Positions 14,201 through 29,200 of a stretch of 64,000 nt of DNA are shown piece by piece. Under the pieces are notes generated by a model, which was not told the DNA's origin, ran no database searches, and saw nothing but the letters and a program-made list of their open reading frames with translations. The position numbers and the translations under genes are program-made. The stretch's first letter is position 1. Every line of letters begins with the position of its first letter. This DNA comes from Cladocopium goreaui (lineage: Eukaryota; Sar; Dinophyceae; Suessiales; Symbiodiniaceae), in contig CAMXCT020003779.1 in the NCBI GenBank assembly GCA_947184155.2, positions 912,165-976,164 on the forward strand, given 5' to 3'.

Positions 14201-17200
14201 TAGCCGATAAGTCAATGCTTCGCATTTTACAATCATCCCCATTTGTGCAAGATTTGACTCCCTAACACAACCTGCAGGGTCCCTAAACCTCCTGGTTCTG
14301 GTTGTTGACTCCGGGGTTCCCAAATAATACATATGGGATTTGCTAACTATGTCCATGAAACCACCGCGAGCTCCCATTTGCTCCTCCGTATTTCATCATC
14401 CACCGGTTCTCATTTGTTGCTTCGGCCCTGATTGGATGTTGTTTTCCTTAATCCCCACAAACGTGTCTGTTTCATGCCAAAGTATACATGTAATATTCTA
14501 AGATGAACACATACACTAACTTGCCATTATTTTCCCAGGAGTTTATCAGGTTATCTTTCTATAATGGGGTTACTATAAGTATGTCAGATGGAGATATGTG
14601 TATATATATATGTATATGCAGAGCAACCACCAACAAAAATGCCACAAAGTTGGAAACCTGCGAAAACATCATTGAACTACCATCCTAGAAATATTAAGCT
14701 CTATCTTTTGGGGGTTTGATTTATGTATTTAAGGGTTATAGTAACATCTATAGTAACTAATAATGTAACATCTATAGTAAGTAATAATGTAACATCTATA
14801 GTACTGTAAGTAACATATATATTATATATTAACTACTATATTATATATATAGTAACTACTATATATATAAGCAGGAATCACCGCTTAGCTCAACCTGGCA
14901 GCTCACCTGAGATTCGGAATGTTCCCCTGACCGAAGGCAACCCCAATGATCTCGTCCTGTCGAGGCAGGCCCCAAGGCCCGGTGCCCAACTTTCAAAGAA
15001 CCGCGGGATGGGAAGGTGGGATAATCCATGGATACCCTCTGGTAAACTAGCAGTTTGCGAACTGGAAAATGACCATTGTTAAATAGTTGATTTAGCCATC
15101 AAAAATGGTGATCTTCCATAGTTTGTTACCAGAGGGTAATTATCCATGAATCAATGGGATTAATATTATGGGATTAATATCAATTTTTATGATTTCTAAT
15201 TGGGATTAATGGGACTAACCAATGGGACTATCCAATCATGGGATGATCAATAGGATATCAATGAATTATGGGATATGATTTTGACCCACTTTTGGATAGT
15301 CAATGGATCAATGGAGGGAATTTGGTTGGATTATCAATCCCAAGTCAAAAACGATTTTTTGTTGGATAGTGATGGATAACGCGGATGTGGTTCTTGCAGA
15401 GAAATTGCCGCGGTACACAAAATCATAGCGACTGATTGGCCTTCACCAAAGTTTACCGAGTGATAGCAACAAATTCCTGACCACGAAATGGAAGAAACAG
15501 CAGTAATCAACATCTGGATATGAAAATCCAGGTATATGTTCTGTATGTACATGTTATATGTATATCATTGTATATCTAGATTAGATATTAGATCTGAACT
15601 ACTCAAGAGTGGTACAGTAAACCATGCGTCCCATTTCGATCTGCTCCAAGAAAGAGCCTCCGGCCTTGTCCTTATGGTTCGATCGATGCCACAGCTGAGT
15701 TGTGAGCAGCTACCAAAAGTTGTTATTGGAAAGACTGCTGAGGTTGCAACCTGCTGGTAAAGAAATGTTTTTAGAATACAGGGAGTTCGACATGGATATC
15801 ATCTTCCAAACATTCACAGCCCAGTTCCCTTTTTGGGGTCCACCTGGTGGTCAAAACCTACTGCTTTCAGAAAAAACATCGAATCTACATCGATGTTCTG
15901 GCTATTTATCATGTTTTATCATGTGTTATTCCATGAATTCCTCTTGACCCCTTCCCATTCAGATCTTCCCACTTCGAAACGATCAAAACCATCACCGGAT
16001 CACCGAAACGATCTTACAACAAGCGCCTTCTGCAACGGCCCCCCCGGCAAGTCGCCACCAATCGCCTCGGGCGGCGAAGTATCGGAGCAGAGATGGTTAT
16101 GACTAACAGTTCGCCATGGTTAAGCCATGGCGCATAGAAATAGATGGTTTACCGAACTTAAAAATGGGTGGATCTTTCCATGGCAAACTGTTAGTCATAA
16201 CCAGATGGTATAATATAACACGATATGAATCTATTTTAACTGGCTGGTATATACATATTATATATACGTATGTATAGTGTGTATATATATATATATGCTT
16301 ACCCCACCCACCAGGGCCTTCCTTTTTTCCTCTTACATTGACTGTTTCATTGCGAGGTCAACCATCTGCTATCTGCTATCTGCAAAAACAACAAAAAAAA
16401 AACACAAAGTTTTTGGGAGACCTACTTTGGGATGGGGGAAGGGGAGAAGGCTCTCCAATGCATTGTTTTTTTGTTTTCGGTTTTCGCTTTTTTTTCCTTG
16501 CTAACCCTCCCCTTCCAAAACCCAACCCAAAACAAGTCATCCAAAATGTTTGCATGTTTACTCTTTCTGTTGTGGGGAAGAGGTGGTGAGCTAATATCTA
16601 ATCTAAATATATTATGTGCATCGCTATTTGGGTGGTTAAAGCACTCTAAACTCTACCTCCATTAGACTAGAAAAGGCTTGTGGCAAAATGCATTCGAAAC
16701 TAATAAACTAGACATGTATTTCTTTGAGGTCTGTGAAGACACTATTCTAGTGTTTCCATGTGATTGTGTTACAGTACTACCTTCCATTGAAATAAGTAAG
16801 CTACTTTTGTTAGAAAGGGAGGGCAACCCCCTGATTTGTTGAACAGCTTATTGGCATGTTCAATGAAATGGTTACCTTTGATACAGTGCCATCAATGCAT
16901 TCTGCGCTGGGCCAGCAAAAGTCCACCAAACAACCTGATGCTAATATGTTGTTTGTAGCCAGCTGGTCTCACACTAATGCCTTGCCATGGTGCAGTCTGT
17001 CATCGTTGAAGTTATATTCTAGTTAATAGATGTTAATGGTGGAAGTACATATATATATATATATGTATATAATGTTTCCTTGAAATTATATTCTAATTAA
17101 TAGTGAAAGTACATGTAATGTTGAATGAGTTTGAGCTGCGCAGCGCAGCAGTTGACCAGAAAGATGCAACACATTGAGCTAAAGGCAACATTGCAAACAA

Positions 17201-20200
17201 TATCAGGCAATGCATTTTTTTTCACTTGCTTTCATTGCCCAAAGAGAAATATGTGTATATATAGATATAGTCTATTAAGTTTTGTACCTGTGCTACATTC
17301 CCAGCTGCTTTGAAGAAATGAGGTTCTTCAAAGAAGTGCAGTTTTCCTTACAAAGCATCCACTTCAACCAAAAAAGTTGTTGTCATTCATAAGCTGGTGG
17401 TTGCTTTTGAGCTAATCAAATGTTTTTTTTTCAGGAAGAAATCTCTTTGTGAAGGTTGGGTTCTTTTTATAGAAAAACAATATTTGTTATCTACAATGAG
17501 TATTGTGTTCTAAAGTGCAGTATGCCTGTCTTCTTCCTTTATCATGGTAACAGCAACATTCCTTCAGACAGATGCTGTTTTCTTTAAAGGTTGAATACTT
17601 AACTTAAAATTACAATCGATTTAAACAGTTGAGTTTAAACAAGAGAAACAATATTGTGTCAAAATATGCAGTGTATCCTCCAAAGATGTAGCATTCCTCT
17701 CAAAGAAGCTCAGCTGGCCTTTATGTGTGAAAGTAGCACCATTTCTTGAAAAAAATGTAACACCCCTTTTCATCGAAACCCAGCTGCCATCTCTTTGGAA
17801 GGAACGCCATTTGTTTGAAGGAAAGGCTGTACTCACAAAAAGAAAGTTGAATCAGCTGCCTCTTTTTAAAGTTACACAATGTTTTGAAAATGTGTAACAA
17901 TCCTTTCAATGACACCATTTCTTTGGAAATACAGTATGTAACACTCCTTTCAAAGAAGTCCAGCTGCGCTCTACTGGGACAAGAACAAGATAATTTTACA
18001 TCTCCAAAGGCTTCACAGCTGAAAAGAAGAATTGCACATCCCAAGGAATACTACGCATGATTAGTATACAAGACTTTTTTAAATAATGACTTGACAAGAA
18101 TGCCTTGGCAAGATGAATCAGATTTGCTTCCGATTTTTTTCTGGATTTTCCTTTGGATTGATCTTACCAAACACATTAAAAAACACCCATTCAGAAATGG
18201 TGTTGTATATAAATGGGTGTGTTTTTTAATGGTGTTTATTCAGAAATGGGTGTTTTTTAATGATTCAAAAATGGTGTTTGGTTGATACATCACAGAAAAA
18301 GCTAATATAGCTAATTCAGAAATGGGTGTTTGATTGGATTGATTGGATTCAAAAAGCTGGTAATTTGTTTATTATAAAAATATGTTTTTTTTGCTCAAGC
18401 TAGGCACCAAAAACAGCTCAAGCTAGGCCCTGGTGGGGGTCACGGACCATCCCGTGGTCAAAACTTGGCTATCCCATGACGTCCTTTTTTGGTGGTGTAA
18501 AAAGCCCTTAAAAAAGGCGGCTGGGGGATGGAAAATGATGGAAAATGATGGAAATATAGAGGGTATATAGAAAGTATATAGAAAGTATATAGAAAGTGTA
18601 TGAAAGTATAAATATACCTTCTTGGTCTGCCAAGCATTTTCAATCCCTGGGATCGATATGATCTGATCTCTCCGTAGGTCACATCACATGTAGACATATA
18701 GAGGGGGCGACCCTCATTCTCAGCTGAGTCACCCATGAAGTTTGAGCATCTCCAATCTTGGAATCCAAACCTGCCAACGCAGCATTTCAGCTGCTCCAAC
18801 CTCTTGGAACTGAAGTGTTCATAGAAATATGATACTTGTGAGGACCAGTTTTTGACCGGAGAGAACAAACATGGAAAATCCCTGGGTTTGAGGAAACATA
18901 TGCAGAAAAGCCTCATATCTGGATATATCTGGCTGGTAATTCCATCGTTTCCTTATATATATAAATGTGCCATGAAAAAGACATTTCGGAAGTGATTTCT
19001 TCACTGGTCTAGCTCAAGTGCAGCCAGCCGTCAACGATCTGACGCATCAAAATGGACGTGTCATTTCGGTCATAAGATTTGGGTGATGGGATCCACATAC
19101 CAGCAACATCCAGCAACATACTCTAAAAGAATCCCGACAGAACAACATTAACTGACCTTCCAGCTGTGAATTTTACCTCAAGTGATTATACTAGAAAATA
19201 CCCTCTGGTAAACTAACATAGCTATGGAAAATCAGCATGTTTAATGGGAAAATCAACTATAAATGGTCATTTTCAATAGCTATGTCAGTCATTACCAGAG
19301 GGTAACTCATTTTTTCAACAATAATTGCAGTAGCCAATGCCTTAAAGCTCCATCATTCACAAAAACAAAACCATTTTTGTTGGAGTTCCCCAATGTTCGT
19401 ACGCGACATTGTTGAACCAAATTGAACCAAACAGTACCCAGTGAAGAACTGACTTTTCCCAATAGAAAGGGAACCCCTGGAGATACAAATTGTTTGTAAA
19501 ATAACATAGGGTTTATGTTGGATATAAACTAGTTTGATGGGTTCATAAACAAACTTAAAACTGGGGGAGGGCATTTTGTATCGAGTTTATTCGTTCACGA
19601 TACGAGTATCTCCAAACATGGTGGTGATCATATCCCACTTATCCCGGAGGGTTGCCACAACTAATGTCGCCTATTCCATTATCAACTGGTATGTTATGAA
19701 CCACTATCAGCCAATGTTGACCATCTGATGCGTTTGCAAAGCAAAGATATAAATCCCATAGAATATCACGTGCATGTCATAGAATACTGCTGTATCAAAT
19801 TATATCCTTAAACAGCGTACACATCAGCTATTGTCAACTGACATCTACAGTTTGATGATGTGTTGTGGCTGTAATGATATGTGTTCTATTGTTTGTATAA
19901 AACAATATAAAACCCCATTATTTTTGTAGATTCACTCATTCGATGTATCTGTCATAACCTAAGTTCACCATAGTGAACCTTGACAAGTACCCACAATAGG
20001 CATTATAGATATTTCATAGAATACTTCTATAGAATAATGCTCATTGTATCCATACTTTGCCTGTCATGGAAGTATAGAAGTATCATTATGGAGTCAATAA
20101 TCCTATTGTATAGTATGATACTTCCTGATTAGAATCTAAGTGCGTCCATGATGATATAGTGTTCCACATATGTTTCCAGGTTTCCGTAACTTTTCTATAT

Positions 20201-23200
20201 CTTCTTGGGGTGCTATAATTTATAATCCAGAATCATCCCATGATATGCCTATTCTGGGCTTACATCTATCTATATAAACATATATATATATATTATACAT
20301 ATCGTATTCATGTATGTATATAAATATATACAGTATCTGTATATTACCTATCTTCTATATCTACTATTTGGGGCTTGCTATCATATCCAAATAGTAGATA
20401 TATCATTCGATATCGAAAACTCAGTATTAGAGTCATATCATCATATCATCATATCATATCATACCCATTTGCTATATAATATATGTCCAAAATAGTAGAT
20501 ATAGAAAACCCATGAAAAACCGGTATTAGAGTCATATCATCATATAATATCCATTTGCAATATATATATATTATATAATATCTCCAGAATAGTAGATATA
20601 GAAAACCCATGAAAACCCAGTATTAGAGATATAATCATATCATATCATATTATATCATACCATATCATAACATATCATATCATATATCATATATCATAAT
20701 ATCCCATTATCCAGTATCAAATCATCAAATCATCAAATCAAATCTCAAATTATCTAGTTAAATATCATCAAATCATCATATCATAATATCCATTTGCGAT
20801 ATGTGTGTACATATATATATATATGGGTAAATTATAATGTTTCACTAACCTGAATTAAGGCCATTTTGGGGATGATTCCTCTTCTTAACCATGATTCCAG
20901 TGAGGTCGCAGTGAGATCGTTATAATTTACCCATATATATATATATAAATATATATATATATACCCAGTATCTCATATCCCATTGGAAAAGCCAGCACTT
21001 TGGCCCGCGGCGCACGTTGCCCGTTTAGCTCCAAGGCCACTCCGCAGAAGGCTCGGGAGGAGCTGCCCGGCTCCAACCTTTGAAGCGGTTCACCCAGAAA
21101 AAATGGGGAAAAACTGGATGTTTTTTCATGGTTGTTCACCACGTTTTTTTTAATAGTTGGATGGGAAAACTGGAGGTTTTGTTTACCATGTGTTGATATG
21201 TGTTCTATGTTTTTGGGATGTTCATTTGGGTAAAAATGTTCTCGGAATGGTCAAGAAATCCGAAGAATGGGAGCCTGACGTAGCTTAACTGCAAGAACTT
21301 GGGGATTTGGGGGTTCATTGGGGTTCAAGTTCTTGGGAGATGTGGGGCTGGCTGCCTGGCTGTTTTTCAGTAGCACTAAATATTTGGGATTGAACCCCCG
21401 GTTCAGCAGCAATTTGTGTCCAGCGATTCAACCCCTTCAATCCCTTCAAGATCTAGTGGAATGTAGTGGCATTGAATCCATCGCCTTCGGAACATTTCAG
21501 CTTTTGTTGGTCACATGTCTTTTGGTCATGGTCACTATTCAACCATTCACAACCATTCAAAGGTAGTACCCGATGACTTGATATGACTTGATATGACTTG
21601 ATCAATCTAATCTCAATTCGCCAAGGCACACTCGAACCTCCCAATATGCGCAATCTTGCTCCACCACGCAATTAGCAAGCCTCGAGACATGTCATCTCTC
21701 CATGCCGAGTCACACATTCCAGTCCGTGCATACTACACATAGGATGTGGCCAATGATGATATTGTCCCTGGGTCCCTACTTTCTTGTGCAGCAAGGGAGC
21801 CTACGTGGCTGCACCACTAACAACAAGATCATCATGATCAACATGATCAACATCATCGTCGTCGTCGTCGTCATCGTCGTCTTCGTCGTCGTCGTCACCG
21901 CTCATTCAATTATATCAGCATGGCATGACCAGAAAATCTATACCCTCTGGTATTTTAACATAGCTATTGAAAATGGCCCAGTCGAAACAGTGAGTTTATG
22001 AGTTTTCCCATTAAAAATGCTGGATCTTTCCAGTTCGCAAAATGTCAACGTTTACCAGGCCGGGTAATTGTTTCTCCCATTTCACATACAGCTTCATGAC
22101 TAGATCTTCACCAGAGGCCGATGACATCCGGTGACCTCAAAGAGTTCCCATTGAAGATTCCACTAGATATAACCAGATTTCGGATTTCTGGTTTAGATCC
22201 CCAAAGGTTGCTGAAAAACATCATATCAATATATATACCGTTAAAAACAAAGTTAGAATGCGGTTTTGGCTTCGCGTGATGGTGGCCCGTTTGGCCCCCC
22301 CCCCCCCGGCAGTCGCATTCTAACTGAGGAAACACCTGTAAATATGCAGAAACACAGTTAGAATGCGGCGCCAAAATTGGTAAGAAAATGTAAGTTTTGA
22401 CTGGTATTTTACAGGCGAAATACAGTTAGAATGCCTCCTCCTTTTCTTCTATATTGTTCCTTGCCCTTCCTTTTTTTCTATGTATTTTTCATTGATCTAT
22501 ATCTGCTGTAGTTTCCGGGGGGCATTTTATCTGTTGTTTTTTCCACTGTAACCACTTTTTTGACCTGCAGGGAACCTGGAGTGCCCTTGTTTTGAAGAAC
22601 CCAATGAAGAATTACTTACATAGAATTTAGGTCCCCAGTGAAAATAGTCATCATTTTTTTGAGGAACACCACCCAATTCCATTTGTTTTCATTGCAAAAC
22701 ATGTTTTTTTTTCATAGTTCACCCCTCGATTGCCCCAGCAAAACGCGTTGCAACACACTTTCCATGCTGAAATCGCAGTTGTCCCTTTGCGGAACTGGTT
22801 TGAATCACAGGCGGCTGCAGCAATCCATGCTTCTGTCAAAAACCTGAAAAGATTTATTTTCCTGGATCAAAATGGATAGCCGGAAATATTCTATGTATAT
22901 GTTATTTTTTTCCGATTCCGGAAGATGTTTTTCCCCACCTGCCAGGTGAGGGTTGTTAGATTTTATGTCAGTTGCCTCCTCCTCCTGCTCCTCCTGCTCC
23001 TCCTCCTCCTGCTCCTCCTCCTCCTCCGCCTCCTCCTGCCTCGTCCTCCTCCTCCTCGTCCTCCTTGTCATCCTTGTCGTCCTTGTCGTCCTCGTCGTCC
23101 TCGTCGTCCTCGTTGTCCTTGCTCAACTGCGACCCGCGATCCACAGTGTTCTCTGCCGGACCTCAACCACGACCACCCACGCCCAGTGTTCCCTGCCGGA

Positions 23201-26200
23201 CCTCAACCACGACCATCCTCGCCCAGTGTTCCCTGCCGGACCTCAACCACGACCATCCACGCCCAGTGTTCCCTGCCGGACCTCAACCACGACCATCCTC
23301 GCCCAGTGTTCCCTGCCGGACCTCAACCGCGAGTATCCACGCCAAGTGTTCCCTGCCGGACCTCATGAGATATGCCAGATAGAATGCCAGAAGATATGCC
23401 AGAACAGATATGCCAGATAGAATGCCCAGAAGATATGCCAGATAAATCCAGAAGATATGCCAGATAGAATGCCAGAAGATATGCCAGATACCAGAAGATA
23501 TGCCAGATATGCCAGATGCCAGAAGATATGTCAGAATATATGCCAGAAGATATGCCAGAAGATATGAGATGCCAGAAGATATGCCAGATGCCAGAAGATA
23601 TGTCAGATAGCCAGAAGATATGCCAGATAGAATGCCAGAAGATTTGCCAGATAGAATGCCAGAAGATATGTCAGATAGAATGCCAGAAGATTTGCCAGTA
23701 AGAAAATGTAAAAATGTCACGGTGGGGATCACACGAAGTAAAGTAATTTATTCTATGTATAGTTTTTTTACCGATTCCGGGAGATGTTTTTGAGGCCGAA
23801 ATTATCGATTTTGTATTCCATGTATCCCATCGGGATTATATATATATATTATATTTAAACACGCGTTTTTGCACATATCTGTACAACTTGAAGGGGAAAG
23901 CATTCTAACTGCTGAAATGCTGGTAAAAACAATTTCAAAGGGAACCGTTCTATTTCCGGAAATGCTGGTAGAAAACAATTTCAAGGGGGAAGCATTCCAA
24001 CTGCTGAAGTGTTTGTGTAAAAAACAACTTGAAGGGGGAAGCATTCAAACTGCTGAAAGGCTGGTAAAAAAACAATTTCAAGGGGGAAGCATTCTAATTG
24101 CTGAAATGCTGGTAGAAAAACAATTTCAAGGGAGAAATATTCTAACTGCTGAAAAGCTGGTAAAAAACAATTTCAAGGGGGAAGCATTCTAACTGATGAA
24201 ATGCTGGTAAAAAAACAATTTCAAGGGGGAAGCATTCTAATTGCTGAAATGCTGGTAGAAAAACAATTTCAAGGGAGAAATATTCTAACTGCTGAAAAGC
24301 TGGTAAAAAACAATTTCAAGGGGGAAGCATTCTAACTGATGAAATGCTGGTAAAAAGCCATTTCAAGGGGGGAAACATTCTAACTTATGACATGCTGGTA
24401 AAAAGTAATTTCAACGGGGAAGCATTCTAACTGCTGAAAAGCTGGTAAAAAACAAGTTCAAGGGGGAAGCATTCTAACTGCTGAAATGCGGGTAAAAAAC
24501 AATTTCAAGGGGAAAGCATTCCAACTGCTGAAATGCTTGTGTAAACAGCAACTTCAAGGGGGAAGCATTCTAACTGCTGAAATGCTGGGAAGCATTCTAA
24601 CTAATGAAATGCTGGCAAAAACAATTTCAAGGGGGAAGCGTTCTAATTGCTGAAATGCTGGTAGAAAGCAATTTCAAGGGGGAAGCATTCTAACTGATGA
24701 AATGCTGGTAAAAAGCCATTTCAAAGGGAAAGCATTCTAACTGCTGAAAAGCTGGTAAAAAGCCGTTTCAAGGGGGAAGCATTCTAACTTATGACATGCT
24801 GATAAAAACCTTTTCAAGGGGGGAAGCATTCTAACTGCTGAAATACTGGTAAAAAACAATTTCAAGAAAAGCATTCTAATTGCTGAAATGCTGGTAGGAA
24901 AGCAATTTCAAGGGAGAACCATTCTAACTGCAGAAATGCTGGTAGCAAGCAATTTCAAGGGGGAAGCGTTCTAATTGCTGAAATGCTGGTAGAAAACAAT
25001 TTCAAGGGGGAAACATTCTAACTGCTGAAATGCTTGTGTAAAAGCCACTTCAAGCGGGAAACATTCTAACTGCTGAAATGCTGGGAAGCATGCTAACTGC
25101 TGAAATGCTGGCAAAAAGCAATTTCAAGGGGGAAGCGTTCTAATTGCTGAAATGCTGGTAGAAAGCAATTTCAAGGGGGAAGCATTCTAACTGATGAAAT
25201 GCTGGTAAAAAGCCTTTTCAAGGGAGGATGAGGAACATTCTAACTGATGAAATGCTGGCAATGCAATTTCAAGGGGGAAGCGTTCTAACTGCTGAAATGC
25301 TGGGAAGCATTCTAACTGCTGAAATGCTTGTGTAAAAAACAAACAATATGAAGGGGAAACAGTCTAACTGCTAAAAGGCTGGTAAAAAGCAATTTCAATG
25401 GGAAAGCATTCCAACTGCTGAAATGCTGGTAAAAAGCAATTTCAACGGGGAAGCATTCTAACTGCTGAAAAGCTGGTAAAAAGCCGTTTCAAGGGGGAAG
25501 CATTCTAACTGATGAAATGCTGGTAAAAAGCTATTCAAGGGGGGAAGCATTCTAACTGCTGAAATACTGGTAAAAAACAATTTCTAGAAAAGCATTCTAA
25601 TTGCTGAAATGCTGGTAGAAAAGCCATTTCAAGGGAGACACATTTTACTGTAACTGCTGAAATGCTTGTGTAAAAGCAACATCAAGGGGGAAGCGCTCTA
25701 ACTGATGAAATGCTGGTAAAAAGCCATTTCAAGGGGGAAACATTCTAACTGCTGAAATGCTGGCAAAGCAATTTCAAGGGGGAAGCATTCTAATTGCTGA
25801 AATGCTGGTAGAAAGCAATTTCAAGGGGGAAGCATTCCAACTGCATTCTAACATCTGATGATATTCATAGTGCGGAGGCATTCTAAGTGAGGGATTTGTG
25901 CAAAGGGTTCTCCAAAAACAAAAAAACTTAAAACCCGGGTGGGGAGGCATTCTAACTGAAGGATTTTTTGCCGTGCGCGGGCCGCATTCTAACTGAGGGG
26001 GAGGAATATTTGGAATTCGCGGAGGCATTCTAACTTTCATTTTAACGGTATATATATATATATCAATAATGTAAAATAATGCTGTATGGTTCAAATCTGT
26101 GTATGGCTATGGATCAATACCTATACCATGTTGCAGGGAGGTGGACATCCATTATCATCCACAAAACACAGCAGTTTTATGATCTATTTGGGGATGGTTT

Positions 26201-29200
26201 GCTGGCACCATGATTGACAGAAATCTGCGTTTTGGGGGGAATCAACGTCCATAATGGTCCATAACCATCATGGACCATTGGGAAACTCAATTCGTTTCTC
26301 CAACTGAAGTTCCCCTTGAAACATACCCGTAGATGGGCCCATAGCGAAACACAGGTGAAAATCCCACTGGATTTTAGCCCCCGCAAAAATGGTTCCTTTC
26401 CAATATGGGGAGGAATCCAAACCTATGAAACGCATCCCCTGTGCTTGATCATGCTTGATCCATCTTGGGTGAACGGAGCATTCCAAAAAAAAGACTTGTG
26501 ACAGGTATAAAATGAACCAAAATGAATTGCCCATATATTCTCACTCTAGATGTACATTTGCGGAGAATTGAAACACCACATTTTTTGGGAGAATAAGAAT
26601 CTATAGATCCCAGCTATGGATTGTGAACTTTCCATAAAACTCCGTAGGTTTTTTTATCCGCCATCCCCAGCGACAAAAGCCACCAGCAGAACTCGGCTGC
26701 CGTACGCTACGCCATGACCGCTGACCAGCAGCCCGGCAGTATCGGAGTTGACCTGTCGTTGTATGGGTGGATTGTAGATTCAAACAAAAATGCCATGATA
26801 TAACTTAATTCATCTGGTTTTTGCTGGTTTTTATAATGTTCATTAATGTGGGAAGCCCAATAACAAACCTAGAATTTAGGGATGGTTTATAACATCCATT
26901 TACGGTGATTTTAGGGATGGTTTCATTATTGGGTCTTTCGGTTTCTGATTAATTAATTCACCCAGTTACTATGGGATACACCTAGTAAATCTGGCTCAAA
27001 CATGGGGTCCGGGTACCTGGGCTACCTTGGGTTACCTGTTTGAGCCCGAATTGGTCATTCACCAAAATAAATAGCAATCCAAGTTGGGTGTTCATAGCAA
27101 TCACCGCCAGGTTTTGTTTTTGCAGGGCTTGAACCACGAGGCTTTCATGATCCCACTGGATGAAATGTTGATGCCCGGTGCCAGAATTGGGGTTGATATT
27201 TGGGGAAGGTGCCGTTGTTGCAAACAATACTGTGATTATTATTGTATAGATATGCATTATATAGCTGGTGTGGTTTCTATTTATTCGTTGATCTACAAAC
27301 AAACTAATTTGGACAGGATATAAAATTGATTGCAAGTGCTCTACGAGCACATCCAAGTTTCAGAAGCCAGCCACTGTTTACTTGCTCCTTGCTATTGAAC
27401 CATCCTGTTTCAGGGTGCCCAATTTTCATCCCCCTTTCCCCATGTGTCGGGGGTGAGATCATGGCCACAATGGCCAGCCACATTGGTTCATTGCCCCACT
27501 CTGAGTAAATCATGCTACCCTCTGGTAAACGTACAAATAACTATGGAAAATCACCATGTTTCATGGGTAATTTCCGGTAAATCAACATAAATCAACGAAA
27601 ATTCTATGGCCATGATAGAAAACTGTTGGCAAACTGTTAGTTTACCAGAGGGTAAATCTCCATCTCTCAGGGAATTTGGCCCTTGCTGGTTTCACCAGGC
27701 CTTCACTTGTCCTCCGCGCTTGCCGATCTGCAACTTCGGCGGAGGCACCTCGCGTGAGCACTGCTGTGACCACCGGTGGATTCCCGGGGCACCCGGATGG
27801 GTGAAGATTTCCATGCGGAAAACATCGGAAAACCAATGGTTTCTATGGGAAAATGGTCTGATCATGGTGCGTTTTCTACACCTATATGTTGGTGTTTAAG
27901 GGGAGTAGCCTATTTTCAAAGAACCCCCATATGTTCCATGATTTTCCCACCACAAAAAGTTACGTGAAGGGGGAAAACATGGTTGGAGATATCATCCCAC
28001 CATAATCCCATCTCATAATCCCATGATATTCTCCAATGGTGATATCCGATCAGGAATCGAAAAAAAGAGAGAGGGAATAGAGAGAACTTCCCAACAGTTT
28101 CGCCACAGTTTTACCAGGACCCCGCACCAGGACTGCTTGCTCCTCATCCTGTCATCAGCGTGGTATATGCGTTACATGTGTTACATGCATCTGGATAGAT
28201 TCTAATTATCTATCATCATTCAAAAACGTGAGCTAAAGCTATTTTGGACTGGTTATATAGGCTAATCCTAATCGTCATGCCATATTTACATCAAAATCCC
28301 GCAATTCGAGGTCGTTATGTTTTATCCATATGATTCCATATGTAAATTTTGGGCTTCTCTGAAAACATGGTACCCCAAAAATTGATAAAAATTGATGGCT
28401 TATCGTATCTCCCCCTGACATTGCAATTGTGAGGCCCCCAATTTTTGGACAGACCAGTGGATGGACAACATCCTGCACCAGTTGGTAGATGGTTCATCCC
28501 AACATAATCCGATTATTTACAGCGTTTCATGCCAATATAGTTACCAACTGGTGCAGGATTTTGTTCATCTACGGTATGTGCTAAATAATGATGGTCGTGT
28601 CCTTGAGACAATGGCAAAGGGCAGATGGAGACTTGAAATATCTTGAAATGGGTATGGGTCAATACCTATAGATACATTTTTAGTGGGATGAACATCCATT
28701 TACCAGCTATTTTGGGGTTCACTAGGTACCAGGGTTTTGACCCATCCCCAAATATCTTTCTTCAATAGGAACAAGCCTCAAAACTCCGGGAGGAACCAAA
28801 CACCTCCGGACGCGGCACCTGATCATCTTGCCATTGGCGAACTCGTGTTGGAACTCGTCATTTTAGCATAGTGAAGCGGGGTAGAACTATCCTAGAGTCC
28901 AACTGAGATACTTGGGTAAGATGGTAAGTCCAAAAATTTGAAATATACCCCAAAATGGCTATGTTTACAGGCAACATCATGAGAAAATCATTGGATTTTG
29001 ACAGTTTCCCATGGGTTTTGCCCGAGAACGGCGCGCCCTTGGTGGGCAGCAGCAGCACACTGACCCTGGCGATGCGCGAGCCGCTGTTTGTTGGGCACTT
29101 GATGGGATAATGATGGGATACTGGGATATTCATGGATATACCCTCTGGTAAACGTTTACATAACTATGGAAAATCACCATTTTTAATGGGTACCTCAACT

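Larger units (their letters stand above)
22229..26064. mobile_element. 3.8 kb inverted-repeat-bounded element filled with tandem arrays
   Basis: The left end (22229-22262) reads ATATATACCGTTAAAA, two differing bases, then AAAGTTAGAATGC. The right end (26026-26064) is its reverse complement apart from those bases. Both ends abut TA microsatellite, suggesting a TA-type target. The interior has no credible ORF but is almost all tandem repeat: pyrimidine-rich triplets (22974-23125), a 40 bp minisatellite (23141-23365), a CCAGAAGATATG array (23366-23700) and a 2 kb array whose unit starts with GCATTCTAACT, the inner word of the terminal repeat. It lies between candidate exons at 21051 and 26659. 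Non-autonomous DNA element is the best label. Confidence 0.6.

Noticed and set aside
21839-21960. Valine-rich plus-strand ORF
   Set aside because: It is created by a GTC/ATC trinucleotide repeat.
22925-23420. Pro/Ser/Leu-rich ORFs of 136-155 codons in three frames
   Set aside because: All three frames are open over the same triplet and 40 bp repeats, the signature of repeat-driven ORFs.
23890-25850. CRISPR-like regular repeats
   Set aside because: Units are contiguous and diverging with no unique spacers, in a eukaryotic intron-like setting; this is a satellite array.
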